Shown here one piece after another: positions 43,713-54,055 of a DNA stretch of 55,393 nucleotides. The stretch is from CAZEAN01 sp964510225 (GTDB taxonomy: Bacteria; Planctomycetota; Planctomycetia; Isosphaerales; Isosphaeraceae), in contig CAZEAN010000027.1 in assembly GCA_964510225.1 (NCBI GenBank), forward strand, positions 1 through 55,393, written 5' to 3'. Both the position numbers and the translations under genes were made by a program. The notes under the pieces are model-generated. The model was not told the origin of the DNA and ran no database searches. It saw nothing but the letters and a program-made list of their open reading frames with translations. How positions within the stretch are numbered: the first letter of the stretch is position 1; every line of letters begins with the position of its first letter.

Positions 43713-44686
43713 TGTCCATCGCCACGGAGCAGCGCTCCGGTACCCCACAGACGAGGAGTTCGTTCGTCGATTTGACCACCCTAATGCGGATCAAGAGCCT
43801 CGCGATCCGTGCTCGGGTGGTGATGGAAGGTTTCTACCGGGGGATTCACCGGAGCCCGTTTCATGGATTCTCGGTTGAGTTTAGTGAGTACCGCGAATAT
43901 AGCCCGGGAGATGACCCTCGCTACCTCGATTGGAAGCTGTACGCGCGGACCGACCGTTACTACATCAAGCGGTTCGAGGATGAAACGAACCTTCGGTGCA
44001 CTCTCGTTGTTGATTCGAGTCGGTCGATGGGATACGGCTCTCGTTCCTACACCAAAATCGACTACGCACGAACTGCGGCGGCAACCTTGGCGTCCTTCCT
44101 GATCGATCAACGCGATGCCGCCGGCTTGCTGACCTTTGATGATAAAGTGATTGATGTTCTCCCGGCACGCTATCGGCCCGGTCAACTCCGACGCTTGTTG
44201 GCGCTTCTGGAACGAACGCCTGAAGGTCGAGCCACCGACCTTCAGGCACCACTCGAGCAAATCGCCGCGACTGTCCAAAAGCGTGGCTTGGTTGTGCTCC
44301 TCTCTGACTTCCTGATTGATCCGGAATCGCTTAAATCACGCCTTGGCTTACTCAAGGCACGCGGTCACGATGTCATTGCCTGGCGGATCCTCGATCCTGC
44401 CGAAGTGGACTTTCCCTTCGACACTCCCGCTTGGTTCCAAGATCTCGAATCAGGGCGCGAGCTTTACGTCGACCCCACTACGGCAAAGGCTAGTTATCAG
44501 CGAAACTTTCAGGAGCATGCCAACGCAATTGAGCAGGCCTGTGTTGATCTCGGAATCGATTACCGAAGCATCACTATCGATGAGTCTCTTGAACTCATCC
44601 TTTTTGAACTGATCCAGGCACGATTGCGGCGTCTCCGTCAACCTTCGAGTCGCGCTGGTTCTTCAGCCCGGGGAGGGCAGTCGTGA
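43712..44686 (+). CDS. DUF58 domain protein
   Basis: A 324-residue DUF58 protein. The signature EYREYSPGDDPRYLDWKLYART (split by residues 59-80) is followed by DRYYIKRFEDE. Then comes a VWA-like strand with VVDSSRSM, giving a DxSxS MIDAS metal site at 101-105. It has no obvious membrane helix, unlike some relatives. It is the usual partner of MoxR, presumably bringing its AAA+ action to a membrane VWA protein. Start and stop overlap with moxR and with the next gene (GTGA), so all are coupled. Confidence 0.94.
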   Translation: MSIATEQRSGTPQTRSSFVDLTTLMRIKSLAIRARVVMEGFYRGIHRSPFHGFSVEFSEYREYSPGDDPRYLDWKLYARTDRYYIKRFEDETNLRCTLVVDSSRSMGYGSRSYTKIDYARTAAATLASFLIDQRDAAGLLTFDDKVIDVLPARYRPGQLRRLLALLERTPEGRATDLQAPLEQIAATVQKRGLVVLLSDFLIDPESLKSRLGLLKARGHDVIAWRILDPAEVDFPFDTPAWFQDLESGRELYVDPTTAKASYQRNFQEHANAIEQACVDLGIDYRSITIDESLELILFELIQARLRRLRQPSSRAGSSARGGQS

Positions 44687-46803
44687 GCTTTCTTGCACCA
44701 CTTTATGCCCTCGGGCTTTTGGCAATTTCTGCTCCCTTGGTCCTCCACTTGATCCGTCGGACGCCAAGGGTGAAGCTCCCATTTAGTGCCTTGATGTTTC
44801 TTAAGCCGTCACCTCCACGGATGACCCGTCGGAGTCGTCTGGACAATTGGCCTCTCCTCCTTCTTCGGGCCCTCGTGCTGATATTGCTTGCGCTCGCCTT
44901 CACCCGACCGTTCCAACGTGAAGGAGCACTCGCTGATCTTGACGCCGACGATCGCCGTCGTGTTGCCATCTTGATTGATCAGAGTTGTAGTATGCGACGC
45001 GGGGCGGCTTGGAATGACGCAGTCGCCACTGTCGAGCGGATCATTAACGATCTTGGGCTCAATGATCAGATCGGCCTGTTTGCGTTCGATGAAACGGTGG
45101 AGGCGGTTCTTGACTTCAATGAGTCCTCCGCGCTCGATCGGACTCGGATTCGCGAGGTCGGCTTGCAACGACTCCGTGAACGAGAACCGTCCTGGCGTGC
45201 GACACGACTCGATCGCGCCTTAATCGATACACTCAATGCAGTGGGTGCTGTTGAGGACACGGAAGAAACCACAGGACGGATGCCTCGTCGGATTATCCTG
45301 GTCAGTGATCTCCAGCAAGGAAGTCATCTTGAAGAGCTTGGCGGGTTTGAATGGCCGTCGGATGTCGACCTTCAGATCGAGCGGATCGTCACTGACGGTT
45401 CTAATGCGGGCCTCCATCCTCTCGGTGAAGGGGGTAGCGACCCCGATCGGAACAGTGACGCACTTGAAACTGTCCGGGTCCGTGTCTCGAATGCCGCCGA
45501 TTCCGTCCTGGAACGATTTCGGATTACATTGCAATCCGAGAAAGGATCGATCGACTCCGATCCAATTCCCGCTTATGTGCCACCGGGAGAGAGTCGAGTT
45601 GTCCGGGTTCCCCGACCTTCGACAACACCGGAAGGCCATCCAGTCTTCCTCCAACTTGAAGGGGACAGCTTTGATTTCGACAACCGGCTTTACCTTACAA
45701 CGACCCAACGCCTTGAAGTAACGGTACCTGAGATTGGGAATGGCGGGATCGATGACCCTAATGGGTCACGGTACTACCTCCATCGGGTCTTCGGCATCAC
45801 TCCAGGATTGTCGGTGAGTGTTCAATCACTCTTTCCAGAGGATCCGATTGCAATCAAGTCCCCGCGGACGACTCCACTCGTCGTGCTAACGAGTGAGACC
45901 AACCCGGCTAATGCTGAGTTACTCCATCAGTATCTTCTCGATGGCGGTACGGTACTCTTCGTTCCCGAGTTGCCCGGTCCGGCAAAGACCCTTGCGAGAC
46001 TCGCTGGAGTCGCAGAAATTCGATGTGATGCACCACCTACACTCGACTACGCACTACTCCAAGAAATCGACTTTACTCATCCGATCTTCGAAGGTCTTGT
46101 GGGACCGCAGTTCAGTGACTTTACCAAAATCCGGTTTTGGTCATACCGGAAGCTCGACCCAGCAGGGCTCGGTGACGACTGCAAAGTAATTGCAAGGTTT
46201 GACACTGGCGATCCTGCCCTCCTTGAATTTCGGATTGGTAGAGGTCGTCTTGTGGTGATGACGTCGGGCTGGAGTCCTGAGGACAGTCAGCTTGCACGGT
46301 CGTCGAAGTTTGTGCCGATGCTTATCGGACTGCTGACAAGTGCTGCAGGGCAGTCGATCGATACAACTCAACTCTATCGCGTTGGTGATTCTGTCAACCT
46401 CCCATCATTGTCGGCTACCGGAGGGATTCTCCGACCGGATGGGACCGAAGTCCTCCTCGATGCCGATGTAACGGCTTTTGGAGGGACGGACGAACCTGGA
46501 GTCTACGGTCTCCAGACGCCGACTGCGCCCGTCACCTTCGCGGTCAATCTCGATCCGCGCGAGAGTCGGACAACACCGATGGAAGCCGACACCTTGGAAC
46601 AATTCGGTTGCCTACTCGTCAGTGAGTCACGCGAAGAGGCGAAACGCGAACGCTCGCGACAGCTCCGCTCTGTTGAACTTGAGCGACGTCAACGATTCTG
46701 GCGTTGGCTCATCGTTGCCGCCTTAGCGGTCCTGATCTCCGAAACATGGCTAGCGGGTTGGTGCTCGCGACCAAGGGAACTCCCGTTGGAGGCGGAAGCC
46801 TGA
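44683..46803 (+). CDS. BatA-like VWA membrane protein
   Basis: A 706-residue protein with an N-terminal BatA domain: helix at about 5-23, TPRVKLPFSALMFLKPSPPR, then a helix at about 55-75. A VWA domain follows with VAILIDQSCSM, a DxSxS MIDAS site at 99-103. The middle (about 220-560) is beta-rich with a GATase-like stretch (LLHQYLLDGGTVLFVPE). A C-terminal helix (about 678-697, WLIVAALAVLISETWLAGW) anchors the end. BatA-like proteins in Bacteroidetes and Planctomycetes are linked to stress or envelope maintenance, with the exact job unknown. It starts with GTG overlapping the DUF58 stop. Confidence 0.9.
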   Translation: MSFLAPLYALGLLAISAPLVLHLIRRTPRVKLPFSALMFLKPSPPRMTRRSRLDNWPLLLLRALVLILLALAFTRPFQREGALADLDADDRRRVAILIDQSCSMRRGAAWNDAVATVERIINDLGLNDQIGLFAFDETVEAVLDFNESSALDRTRIREVGLQRLREREPSWRATRLDRALIDTLNAVGAVEDTEETTGRMPRRIILVSDLQQGSHLEELGGFEWPSDVDLQIERIVTDGSNAGLHPLGEGGSDPDRNSDALETVRVRVSNAADSVLERFRITLQSEKGSIDSDPIPAYVPPGESRVVRVPRPSTTPEGHPVFLQLEGDSFDFDNRLYLTTTQRLEVTVPEIGNGGIDDPNGSRYYLHRVFGITPGLSVSVQSLFPEDPIAIKSPRTTPLVVLTSETNPANAELLHQYLLDGGTVLFVPELPGPAKTLARLAGVAEIRCDAPPTLDYALLQEIDFTHPIFEGLVGPQFSDFTKIRFWSYRKLDPAGLGDDCKVIARFDTGDPALLEFRIGRGRLVVMTSGWSPEDSQLARSSKFVPMLIGLLTSAAGQSIDTTQLYRVGDSVNLPSLSATGGILRPDGTEVLLDADVTAFGGTDEPGVYGLQTPTAPVTFAVNLDPRESRTTPMEADTLEQFGCLLVSESREEAKRERSRQLRSVELERRQRFWRWLIVAALAVLISETWLAGWCSRPRELPLEAEA

Positions 46804-49800
46804 TGAATGCCGAACTACAAAACGCCCTTGAGCGTGTTGCCCGGCGGATCCGGATCGAACGGCTCTGGTTTGGTCTTGCTGCCGGATGGTCCGTCGCCAC
46901 ACTCATCGCGCTTTCTTGGTATTTACTGTCAGAACGACTTCCTGAGGCAACCCTCCCACTTTCTCTCTTGTTGATCTTCACATTGGCGGCGGTTTTTGGT
47001 GCTGGGCTTGGGGCAATTCTTGCATTGCGTTCTATGCGTGATCCTCGGAACGTCGCCCGACGTATTGAAGCGTTTCATCCGGAACTGAACGCCGTGTTAC
47101 TAACGGCGACTGACCGGATCGAGGCACGATCAAAAGCCGATCTTACCTTCCTTGAAGACGTGGTTGTCCGGCAAGCGCTTGAACATCACAAAGCTAATGA
47201 TTGGGGCCGGATCGTCTCCCCTTGGTCGTACCGGCTTGCTCAAGCCGCGCACTGGATCGCCCTCGGTGGACTCCTGATCTGCCTCATCCTCCTCTTTCAA
47301 CAATCGCGCTCAGAGGCTTCGGGGCGCTCCTGGTTCGACCCGAACTTAAGTCTCGCTGGTAACGTTGAGGTGATTGTCGAGCCTGGAGATGTGGAGCTTG
47401 AGCGTGGTGCCGCACTCCTCGTCGTTGCTCGATTCCCGGTTGATGTTCCTTCCGATGCCGTCCTCGTTGTGGAAAGTAAACAAGGTGTCGAAGAAGGCCG
47501 GATGATATCGATTCCGATGACGAGGAGTCTCGATGACCCAGCCTTCGCGGCTCGGGTTCCTGCTGTTGATGGTGATCTGAACTATCAGATCGAGTTCGAC
47601 GACAACAAGACAAAAGACTACCAGGTCACTGTCTTCGAGTATCCTGCACTCAAACGCACTGATGCGTCTCTTGAGTACCCACGGTTTGCCGGAACGGAAC
47701 CAAAAGTCATTGAAGACATTCGTCAAGTTTCGGCGGTCGAGGGGACTGAACTGACGCTCGATTGCTTCCTCAACAAGGAAGTCGAGTCGGCGCAGTTGGT
47801 TGCCCGAGGTTCCCGTGAGGTCCTGGAACTCGAGCGTCGGTCGAGTGGTCCATCCCTCTACGGGACCAAGATCACGTTGGACTCCTCGGAGCGTTACGAG
47901 TTGCAACTCGTCGATGCCGAGGGGCGTTCGAACAACATTCGGACTGAGATTGTCGTGAATGTGATACCGAACCATCCCGCGAGCCTCAAGTTGACCAAAC
48001 CGGGGAGTGATGTGGATGTTTCTCCCTTGGAAGAACTGCGGCTCGCCGCCAGATTCAACGACGATTTCGGACTTCTCCGTTACGGCCTCTCGTACGAACT
48101 GGCGGGGAAAAGCGACTCGAGTACTGATCTCGTTCTCTACACCGATGAAGGTTGGGATGCACAAGGAACTCCACCGAGAACGAAGGAAGCAGAAACCGAC
48201 CAATTAATCGACTTCGAAGACCTGAACGCCGTACCCGATCAACTCCTTTCTTATCACTTCTGGGTCGAAGATTTGGGTCCTAACGACCAACCACGGCGGA
48301 CTTCAGGGGACTTGTACTTTGCTGAAGTCAGACGGTTCGAGGAGATTTTCCGGCAAGGAGAGCAGCCGTCGGCCAGTGCTTCGTCATCACAACAGCAGGG
48401 TCAGCAAGGTGCGGGTCAACAAGCCTCTGAACTCGCGGAGCTTCAGAAGGAGTTGATCAACGCGACTTGGAGTGTCGTCCGCCGTGAAGAGGCTCGGACA
48501 GCACTCTCAGATTCCTTCAACACTGATGCCAGGACCCTTCGGGAATCGCAGCAAGCGGTGATTGATCAGGCGACGGCTCTCGGCGATCAAATTGAAGACG
48601 AACAGTCGAGACTGAGCTTTGAGAAAGCACTTGAGGCGATGAATGATGCCTTGAGCCTTCTCAGACAAGCGGAAGACAAACGTTCGGTTGCCTTCCATCT
48701 CCAGGCAATGGCGCCCGAGCGATTGGCTTACCAAGCACTCCTCGAACTTCGGGCTCGGGAGTTTCAAGTCATCCAACAGAACTCGCAACAGAACAGCCAG
48801 GGAGGTTCTGCCTCGGGATCGGGGAACCGGATGCAGCGGCAACTCGATCAGCTTGAGTTCAATGCCGAGCAGAATCGTTACGAGAACGAGCGTTCTGCAA
48901 ACCCTGACGAGCAGTCGCTCGACGGTGAACAAGAGCGCGAGACCCGAGAGATCCTTAACCGCCTCCGCGAACTCGCCCGTCGGCAGAACGACCTCAATGA
49001 ACGGCTCAATGAGTTGCAGTCTGCTCTGGAAGCTGCTGAAACGCCCGAGGAACGCGAGGAGATCGAGCGACAACTCAAGCGACTCCGGGAGCAACAAGAG
49101 CAACTTCTCCGTGATACGGACGAGCTTCGGAATCGGATGGAGCAGGAGGAAAACCGCGAGCGGATGTCGGAAGCACGCGAGCGGCTCGACAATACCCGCG
49201 AAAATCTCCGTCGTGCCTCCGAAGCACTCGAAGAGGGACAAGTCTCACAAGCGATCACCTCAGGAGCCAGGGCGGAGCAAGAGTTGGAAGATCTCCGCGA
49301 CGATCTCCGACGCCAAGCTTCCGACGAATTTGCCCAAGAAATGACGGAGCTTCGTCGCCAGGCCGAGTCGCTTCAGGAAGAGCAAGAGCTGCTCACCGAA
49401 GCTCTGATGGATGACGCCAACGAACAGAACCGTTCACTCCGTGACTCGGGTGAGCGCGAGGCCATTCAAGAACGACTCGGGCGTCAGCAGGAAGAATTGC
49501 AGCGACTTATCGAAGACATGCAAGAGACCGTCACAGAGGCGGAAAAGACCGAACCGCTGTTGGCCGAGGAACTCTTCGAGGCTGCCCGCCAGGCGGCAGT
49601 CGACCGGATTGATGAGGAACTCGACATGACCGAGCGTCTGACCGACGCCGGGATTATCGACGAAGCTGCCAGCCTTTCTCGGAATGTGGAGGAATCCCTC
49701 GAACGGCTCCGTGAAGGGGTTGATCAGGCTGCCGAACGTGTTCTCGGTGACGGTACACAAGCGCTCCGGCTTGCCCAAAACGAATTGGAAGATCTCTCCG

Positions 49801-50546
49801 ACGCAATCGGCAGCGAACTTGAACGTGTTACTCCCGAGACTTCCCCTAATGATGATCAGAATCCGGAGTCGAGTAGCGACACGAGCGAGAGTGCTCCCCA
49901 GCGTTCTGGAGCGAATGACAGTGAGAACCAAGAGTCGCAAGGAGAACCGGGCAGTGGCTCCACTCCAACACAAGAGGAGCAGCCCGGCGATCCTCAGCAA
50001 GGGCGTGATAATTCATCGCCAACCGAGTCCGGGGAACAACCATCATCTGACGGTTCGGCACAAAACCAATCCGAGAGCCCTGGCGAGTCGAGCCCGAGTG
50101 GACGACCACAAGGTGGCGGGGGACTCCGGAATCGTGATGCAACGCCCCAAGGCAACAATCCACTTGAAAGCCTCGTCAACAATAATGGATTCGGCGGCGG
50201 CCCGAGTCGTCCGATCACCGGTGGAGGGTTCCGCGAGTGGTCGGATCGAATGCGTGATGTGGAGGAACTGATTGAGGACCCTGACCTTCGGTCTGATGCG
50301 GCTCGGATCCGGGATCGCGTCCAAGGATTCCGTGAAGAGTTCAAACGCCGATCGGAAGAGCCCGATTGGAACAAGCTCCAAGATCTCGTCGCGCAACCGT
50401 TGGAGGAACTTCAACAGCGGATTGCCGAAGAGATCCGGCTCCGCGAAGCGCCCGATTCGCTGGTCCCGATCGACCGTGATCCGGTCCCACCCCGGTTTGC
50501 CGAGCTAGTCCGTGAATACTACGAACAACTCGGGAGTGGCGAATGA
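46803..50546 (+). CDS. Giant coiled-coil membrane protein of the MoxR cluster
   Basis: I start at 46803, whose ATG overlaps the preceding stop as TGATG with GGAGG upstream; the reading from 46704 lies inside the BatA gene. The 1247-residue product has helices at about 21-42, 51-75 and 143-166, then beta-rich segments (about 180-510) on the outer side of the membrane. A very long Glu/Arg/Leu/Gln coiled coil spans about 570-1010, followed by a Ser/Gln/Gly-rich spacer (about 1010-1130) and a short helical tail. The N-terminal layout recalls DUF4175 proteins. It could be a rod reaching across the periplasm. Coiled coil is seen; the role is inferred. Confidence 0.85.
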   Translation: MNAELQNALERVARRIRIERLWFGLAAGWSVATLIALSWYLLSERLPEATLPLSLLLIFTLAAVFGAGLGAILALRSMRDPRNVARRIEAFHPELNAVLLTATDRIEARSKADLTFLEDVVVRQALEHHKANDWGRIVSPWSYRLAQAAHWIALGGLLICLILLFQQSRSEASGRSWFDPNLSLAGNVEVIVEPGDVELERGAALLVVARFPVDVPSDAVLVVESKQGVEEGRMISIPMTRSLDDPAFAARVPAVDGDLNYQIEFDDNKTKDYQVTVFEYPALKRTDASLEYPRFAGTEPKVIEDIRQVSAVEGTELTLDCFLNKEVESAQLVARGSREVLELERRSSGPSLYGTKITLDSSERYELQLVDAEGRSNNIRTEIVVNVIPNHPASLKLTKPGSDVDVSPLEELRLAARFNDDFGLLRYGLSYELAGKSDSSTDLVLYTDEGWDAQGTPPRTKEAETDQLIDFEDLNAVPDQLLSYHFWVEDLGPNDQPRRTSGDLYFAEVRRFEEIFRQGEQPSASASSSQQQGQQGAGQQASELAELQKELINATWSVVRREEARTALSDSFNTDARTLRESQQAVIDQATALGDQIEDEQSRLSFEKALEAMNDALSLLRQAEDKRSVAFHLQAMAPERLAYQALLELRAREFQVIQQNSQQNSQGGSASGSGNRMQRQLDQLEFNAEQNRYENERSANPDEQSLDGEQERETREILNRLRELARRQNDLNERLNELQSALEAAETPEEREEIERQLKRLREQQEQLLRDTDELRNRMEQEENRERMSEARERLDNTRENLRRASEALEEGQVSQAITSGARAEQELEDLRDDLRRQASDEFAQEMTELRRQAESLQEEQELLTEALMDDANEQNRSLRDSGEREAIQERLGRQQEELQRLIEDMQETVTEAEKTEPLLAEELFEAARQAAVDRIDEELDMTERLTDAGIIDEAASLSRNVEESLERLREGVDQAAERVLGDGTQALRLAQNELEDLSDAIGSELERVTPETSPNDDQNPESSSDTSESAPQRSGANDSENQESQGEPGSGSTPTQEEQPGDPQQGRDNSSPTESGEQPSSDGSAQNQSESPGESSPSGRPQGGGGLRNRDATPQGNNPLESLVNNNGFGGGPSRPITGGGFREWSDRMRDVEELIEDPDLRSDAARIRDRVQGFREEFKRRSEEPDWNKLQDLVAQPLEELQQRIAEEIRLREAPDSLVPIDRDPVPPRFAELVREYYEQLGSGE

Positions 50547-52933
50547 CTGAATCGACCACATCACTGATTTTGGGGACGCCGGAATGGTTCCCGATTGCTC
50601 TCGGGATCCTCATTGTGGCTACCCTCCTGCTCGCTTGGAGCTATCTCCAACGCTCAAGTGTGTCATGGAGACGGAGACTGGCGGGTGCTGTCCTCAAGAC
50701 GCTTGGGTTCACTACTCTTGCGTTTTGCTTGATCGAGCCCTTGCTCTCCGGGACTCGACCGAGGCCTGGGGCGAACGTTTTCGGTATCCTCGTCGATAAC
50801 AGTGGCAGCATGTCGATCCGTGATCGCGGGGCGACGGAGCACCGTGGGGTACAGTTCCAAGATTGGCTCGGAGAGCGACTCCCATGGCGGACCAGGCTCG
50901 CGCAGGACTTCGATGTCCGGAGCTATGCCTTCGATACCCATCTTCGCGCTGTCCCAGATTTTGAGAACCTGACGTTCGACGGTCCCGGGACATCGCTGGT
51001 TTCGTCAATCAACTCCTTTGCCGATCGGATTGAAGGACTGCCAATCGCAGGTGCCCTGCTCTTCAGCGACGGCAATGGTACTGGTGTCGCGGACCTGGAT
51101 CCAACCCGACTCCCGCCAATCTATCCTGTCCTACCCCCTGGTTCGGGCATTAGCCGTGATATCGGGATCACAAACGTTTCGATCAGTAAGACGAACTTTG
51201 AAGCAGCACCCGTCTCCATTCGGGTCGACGTCGGGACCGTTGGTACTCAAGGTCGCGACATCAGCGTTGTTCTCACGGATGAATCCGGGAACGAATTGAC
51301 CCGACAACAGTTGCGTTCGCGGAGTGATGATCAATCCTTGAGCTATCGTTTTCAGATTCGTCCGAGTGATGCCGGCGTTAGTTTCTATCGCGTCCTTGCC
51401 GCTGATTCTCAGGAAGTCGACCCGATTTTGGCGTCCCTTTCGAGTGGGAACGACGTCAACAGTTCCTCCACCACCGAACAGACCTTGGCGAACAACAGCC
51501 GTCTGCTCTCGGTTGATCAAGGTGGGGGGCCCTATCGAGTGTTGTACCTCAGCGGTCGTCCCAATTGGGAGTACAAGTTTCTTCGGCGGGCACTCCAGGA
51601 AGACAATGAGACAGAATTAGTAGGTCTCGTTCGGATTGCGCGACGGGCACCTAAGTTTGACTTCCGGGACCTCCGAACCGCTCGCTCCCAAACGAACACG
51701 TTTTATGAAGGATTCGACAATCCCAATGAAGAAACCGCCGAGGCTTATGACCAACCGGTGATTATCCGACTCGGCACCCGAGACGAGTTTGAGCTTCGGG
51801 GTGGCTTTCCGAAGGCTGCCGACGAACTCTTCCAGTACCACGCGATCATCATAGATGACCTGGAAGCGTCGTTTTTCACCGAAGACCAGATGAGTTTGAT
51901 CCGTGACTTTGTCAGTCGTCGCGGCGGTGGCTTCCTCATGCTCGGCGGCCCAGATTCCTTCACTCGAGGGAAGTACGATCGGACCCCAATTGGCGAACTC
52001 TTACCTGTCTATCTTGATCGCCTTCCTCCCCTCCCGGGTGGTCGCCAGTATCGGCTTGAGCTCACCCGGGAAGGATGGCTCCAACCTTGGATCCGGACCC
52101 GATCCACTGAGGAAGCCGAACGGGAGCGATTGGGCGAGATGCCTCCGTTTCGATCACTGATCACCGTAAATGGTATCAAGCCAGGTGCGACAGTCCTCGC
52201 GCAGGTTCGGAATCCGACAAACGAGCTTTCACCAGCTCTCGTCGCACAACCCTATGGAAAGGGGAGATCGGCCGCTCTCCTTCTTTCAGATCTCTGGCGC
52301 TGGGGACTGAAGCGGCCTCTCCCTGAAGAGAGTGACTTGGCACGGTCCTGGAGACAGACGGTCCGCTGGCTCGTTGCCGATGTCCCGAACCGGGTCGAGT
52401 TAGAACTTCGGAAGGAGGACGATACACGCGCCCCTTCAGTTACGTTGATTACACGAGTTCTCGATCCAGCATATCTCCCGCTCGACAACGCGATCGTGAC
52501 ACTTGACCTTACGTTGCCGGACAACACCACCCTCGAACTTTCGACCGAGCCCGATGACCGCGAGCCAGGTGCATATCAGGCCAGATTTGTGCCTCGGATG
52601 CCCGGTCCTTATCGAGTACGCACAACAGCCAAGGCTCCTGATGGAACCGTTGTTGGTAGTCTCTCGACCGGTTGGGCCGCTGCGCCTGTAGCAGACGAGT
52701 TTGCCCGGCTGGAACCAGACCAGGAACGCTTGGAAGAACTTGCGGAAGCAACCGGCGGTGAAATTGTCGACGGGAGACGGTTGGACGCGTTCGTGAGCAG
52801 TCTTGCGACTCGGAGTGTCCCGATCACCGAGCCTTGGATCCGTCCGTTCTGGCACACTCCAGTTGTCTTCCTCTTTGCGATCGGTTGCCTTGCTGCCGAA
52901 TGGGGACTCAGACGGACTTCAGGACTTGCCTAG
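50543..52933 (+). CDS. VWA membrane protein with amidotransferase-like fold
   Basis: A 796-residue protein beginning four bases before the previous stop (ATGA). Two helices (about 16-35 and 47-68) precede VFGILVDNSGSM, a DxSxS MIDAS site at 85-89. The middle part (about 300-480) contains YRVLYLSGRPNWEYKFLRRAL and IRDFVSRRGGGFLMLGGPDSF, the class I glutamine amidotransferase-like fold often found in these proteins (no catalytic Cys seen). The end has Ig-like strands and a last helix (about 770-790). It is probably the outermost gene of the core. It may form hetero-oligomers with the BatA-like protein through the metal sites. Confidence 0.88.
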   Translation: MTESTTSLILGTPEWFPIALGILIVATLLLAWSYLQRSSVSWRRRLAGAVLKTLGFTTLAFCLIEPLLSGTRPRPGANVFGILVDNSGSMSIRDRGATEHRGVQFQDWLGERLPWRTRLAQDFDVRSYAFDTHLRAVPDFENLTFDGPGTSLVSSINSFADRIEGLPIAGALLFSDGNGTGVADLDPTRLPPIYPVLPPGSGISRDIGITNVSISKTNFEAAPVSIRVDVGTVGTQGRDISVVLTDESGNELTRQQLRSRSDDQSLSYRFQIRPSDAGVSFYRVLAADSQEVDPILASLSSGNDVNSSSTTEQTLANNSRLLSVDQGGGPYRVLYLSGRPNWEYKFLRRALQEDNETELVGLVRIARRAPKFDFRDLRTARSQTNTFYEGFDNPNEETAEAYDQPVIIRLGTRDEFELRGGFPKAADELFQYHAIIIDDLEASFFTEDQMSLIRDFVSRRGGGFLMLGGPDSFTRGKYDRTPIGELLPVYLDRLPPLPGGRQYRLELTREGWLQPWIRTRSTEEAERERLGEMPPFRSLITVNGIKPGATVLAQVRNPTNELSPALVAQPYGKGRSAALLLSDLWRWGLKRPLPEESDLARSWRQTVRWLVADVPNRVELELRKEDDTRAPSVTLITRVLDPAYLPLDNAIVTLDLTLPDNTTLELSTEPDDREPGAYQARFVPRMPGPYRVRTTAKAPDGTVVGSLSTGWAAAPVADEFARLEPDQERLEELAEATGGEIVDGRRLDAFVSSLATRSVPITEPWIRPFWHTPVVFLFAIGCLAAEWGLRRTSGLA

Positions 52934-52963
52934 AAACCGATTAACCGGACTACTGTACTACCG

Positions 52964-54043
52964 ATGCTCTACTCGTCCACTCTCTTGCTGCTGGTGCTGC
53001 TGGCGACCACTCATGTTGGGCTCAGTCACCCTGAAGCGGAACAACCGGTCGTTCTGATCGTCATTGGCGCTCCTGGAACATCCGAATACGGAGAGCGCTT
53101 TGCAACCTGGGCCGATCGCTGGGAAAAGACCGCTCAGGAAGGTCAAGCCGAAGTTCTCCGGGTCGAGCCAAGCTCTGAGGGTGCAGGGACGCAGTACGAC
53201 CGTTTACACGCTGCCATTAATTCAAGAAAAAACGATGCATCGACGCCACTCTGGATCGTCCTGATTGGTCACGGTACCTTCGATGGTGATGCGGCCAAGT
53301 ATAATCTCGAAGGGCCTGATGTTGCTGCGGCTGAACTCGCCGAGTGGCTTGAGCCATCAACGCGACCGCTTGTGATTATCAACTGCACATCTTGCAGCGC
53401 ACCGTTCATCAACCGACTATCCGGCAGTAATCGAGTTGTGCTGACCGCAACTAAGAGTGGTTACGAACAGAACTACGCGAGGTTTGGAGGCCAACTCGCC
53501 GAAGCGATCGGTGACCCAGCTGCCGACCTCGACCAGGACGAGCAAGTCTCCCTGCTAGAAGCGTTCTTGACTGCGAGCAAGCGCGTTGAAGAGTCGTACC
53601 GGACCGATGCCCAGCTCGCCACCGAACACGCGCTCCTCGATGACAACGGGGATCAACTGGGGACACCCGCTACCTTCTTCCGAGGAATCCGTGCTACCCA
53701 ACGCGCTAAGGACGGAACCTCGCTGGACGGACTCCGGTCTCATCAACTCCATCTCGTCCTCAGTCCTCGCGAACAAGCAATGCCACCCGAAGCCCGGGAT
53801 CGCCGAGACGAGCTTGAGTTGCTGATCGAGGGACTCCGTGATCGCAAGCAAGACCTCGACGAAGACGACTACTACCGAGAGCTCGAATCGTTGATGATCG
53901 AACTTGCCAGACTCTATCGGACCACGGAAGCATTGGAGAGTGCGGAAGAATCGAGGCCCGTGGTACAACCAGAAACTCACTCCGATTCGAATCCTGATGT
54001 GGTATCACCGGGTCAGACCGAACGGAAGTTGCCCCTTGACTGA
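52964..54043 (+). CDS. C13/caspase-fold-like protein with EF-hand loop
   Basis: A 359-residue secreted protein. A leader covers about 1-21 (LLLLVLLATTHVGLS). The core resembles peptidase family C13 (legumain) of the caspase fold: VLIGHGTFDG with His103, and VIINCTSCSAPF with Cys141 and Cys144 at the place of the nucleophile. A canonical EF-hand loop, DLDQDEQVSLLE, lies at about 188-199. The tail has a coiled-coil stretch (about 280-325). Family members often lack the Cys, so activity is uncertain here, but two cysteines are present. It is 30 bases downstream of the VWA gene and 12 bases before the next gene, so it probably belongs to the cluster. Confidence 0.78.
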   Translation: MLYSSTLLLLVLLATTHVGLSHPEAEQPVVLIVIGAPGTSEYGERFATWADRWEKTAQEGQAEVLRVEPSSEGAGTQYDRLHAAINSRKNDASTPLWIVLIGHGTFDGDAAKYNLEGPDVAAAELAEWLEPSTRPLVIINCTSCSAPFINRLSGSNRVVLTATKSGYEQNYARFGGQLAEAIGDPAADLDQDEQVSLLEAFLTASKRVEESYRTDAQLATEHALLDDNGDQLGTPATFFRGIRATQRAKDGTSLDGLRSHQLHLVLSPREQAMPPEARDRRDELELLIEGLRDRKQDLDEDDYYRELESLMIELARLYRTTEALESAEESRPVVQPETHSDSNPDVVSPGQTERKLPLD

Positions 54044-54055
54044 AGTTTGAGAACA

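Noticed and set aside
48507..49241. 244-codon minus-strand Leu-rich ORF
   Set aside because: Antisense of the coiled-coil region; Glu/Gln/Arg codons read backwards give Leu/Ser-rich peptides. No start signal.
48360..50200. Tandem repeats in the Glu/Arg/Ser/Gln-rich region
   Set aside because: Repetition is at amino-acid level from a coiled coil and low-complexity spacer; I see no exact DNA repeat unit.
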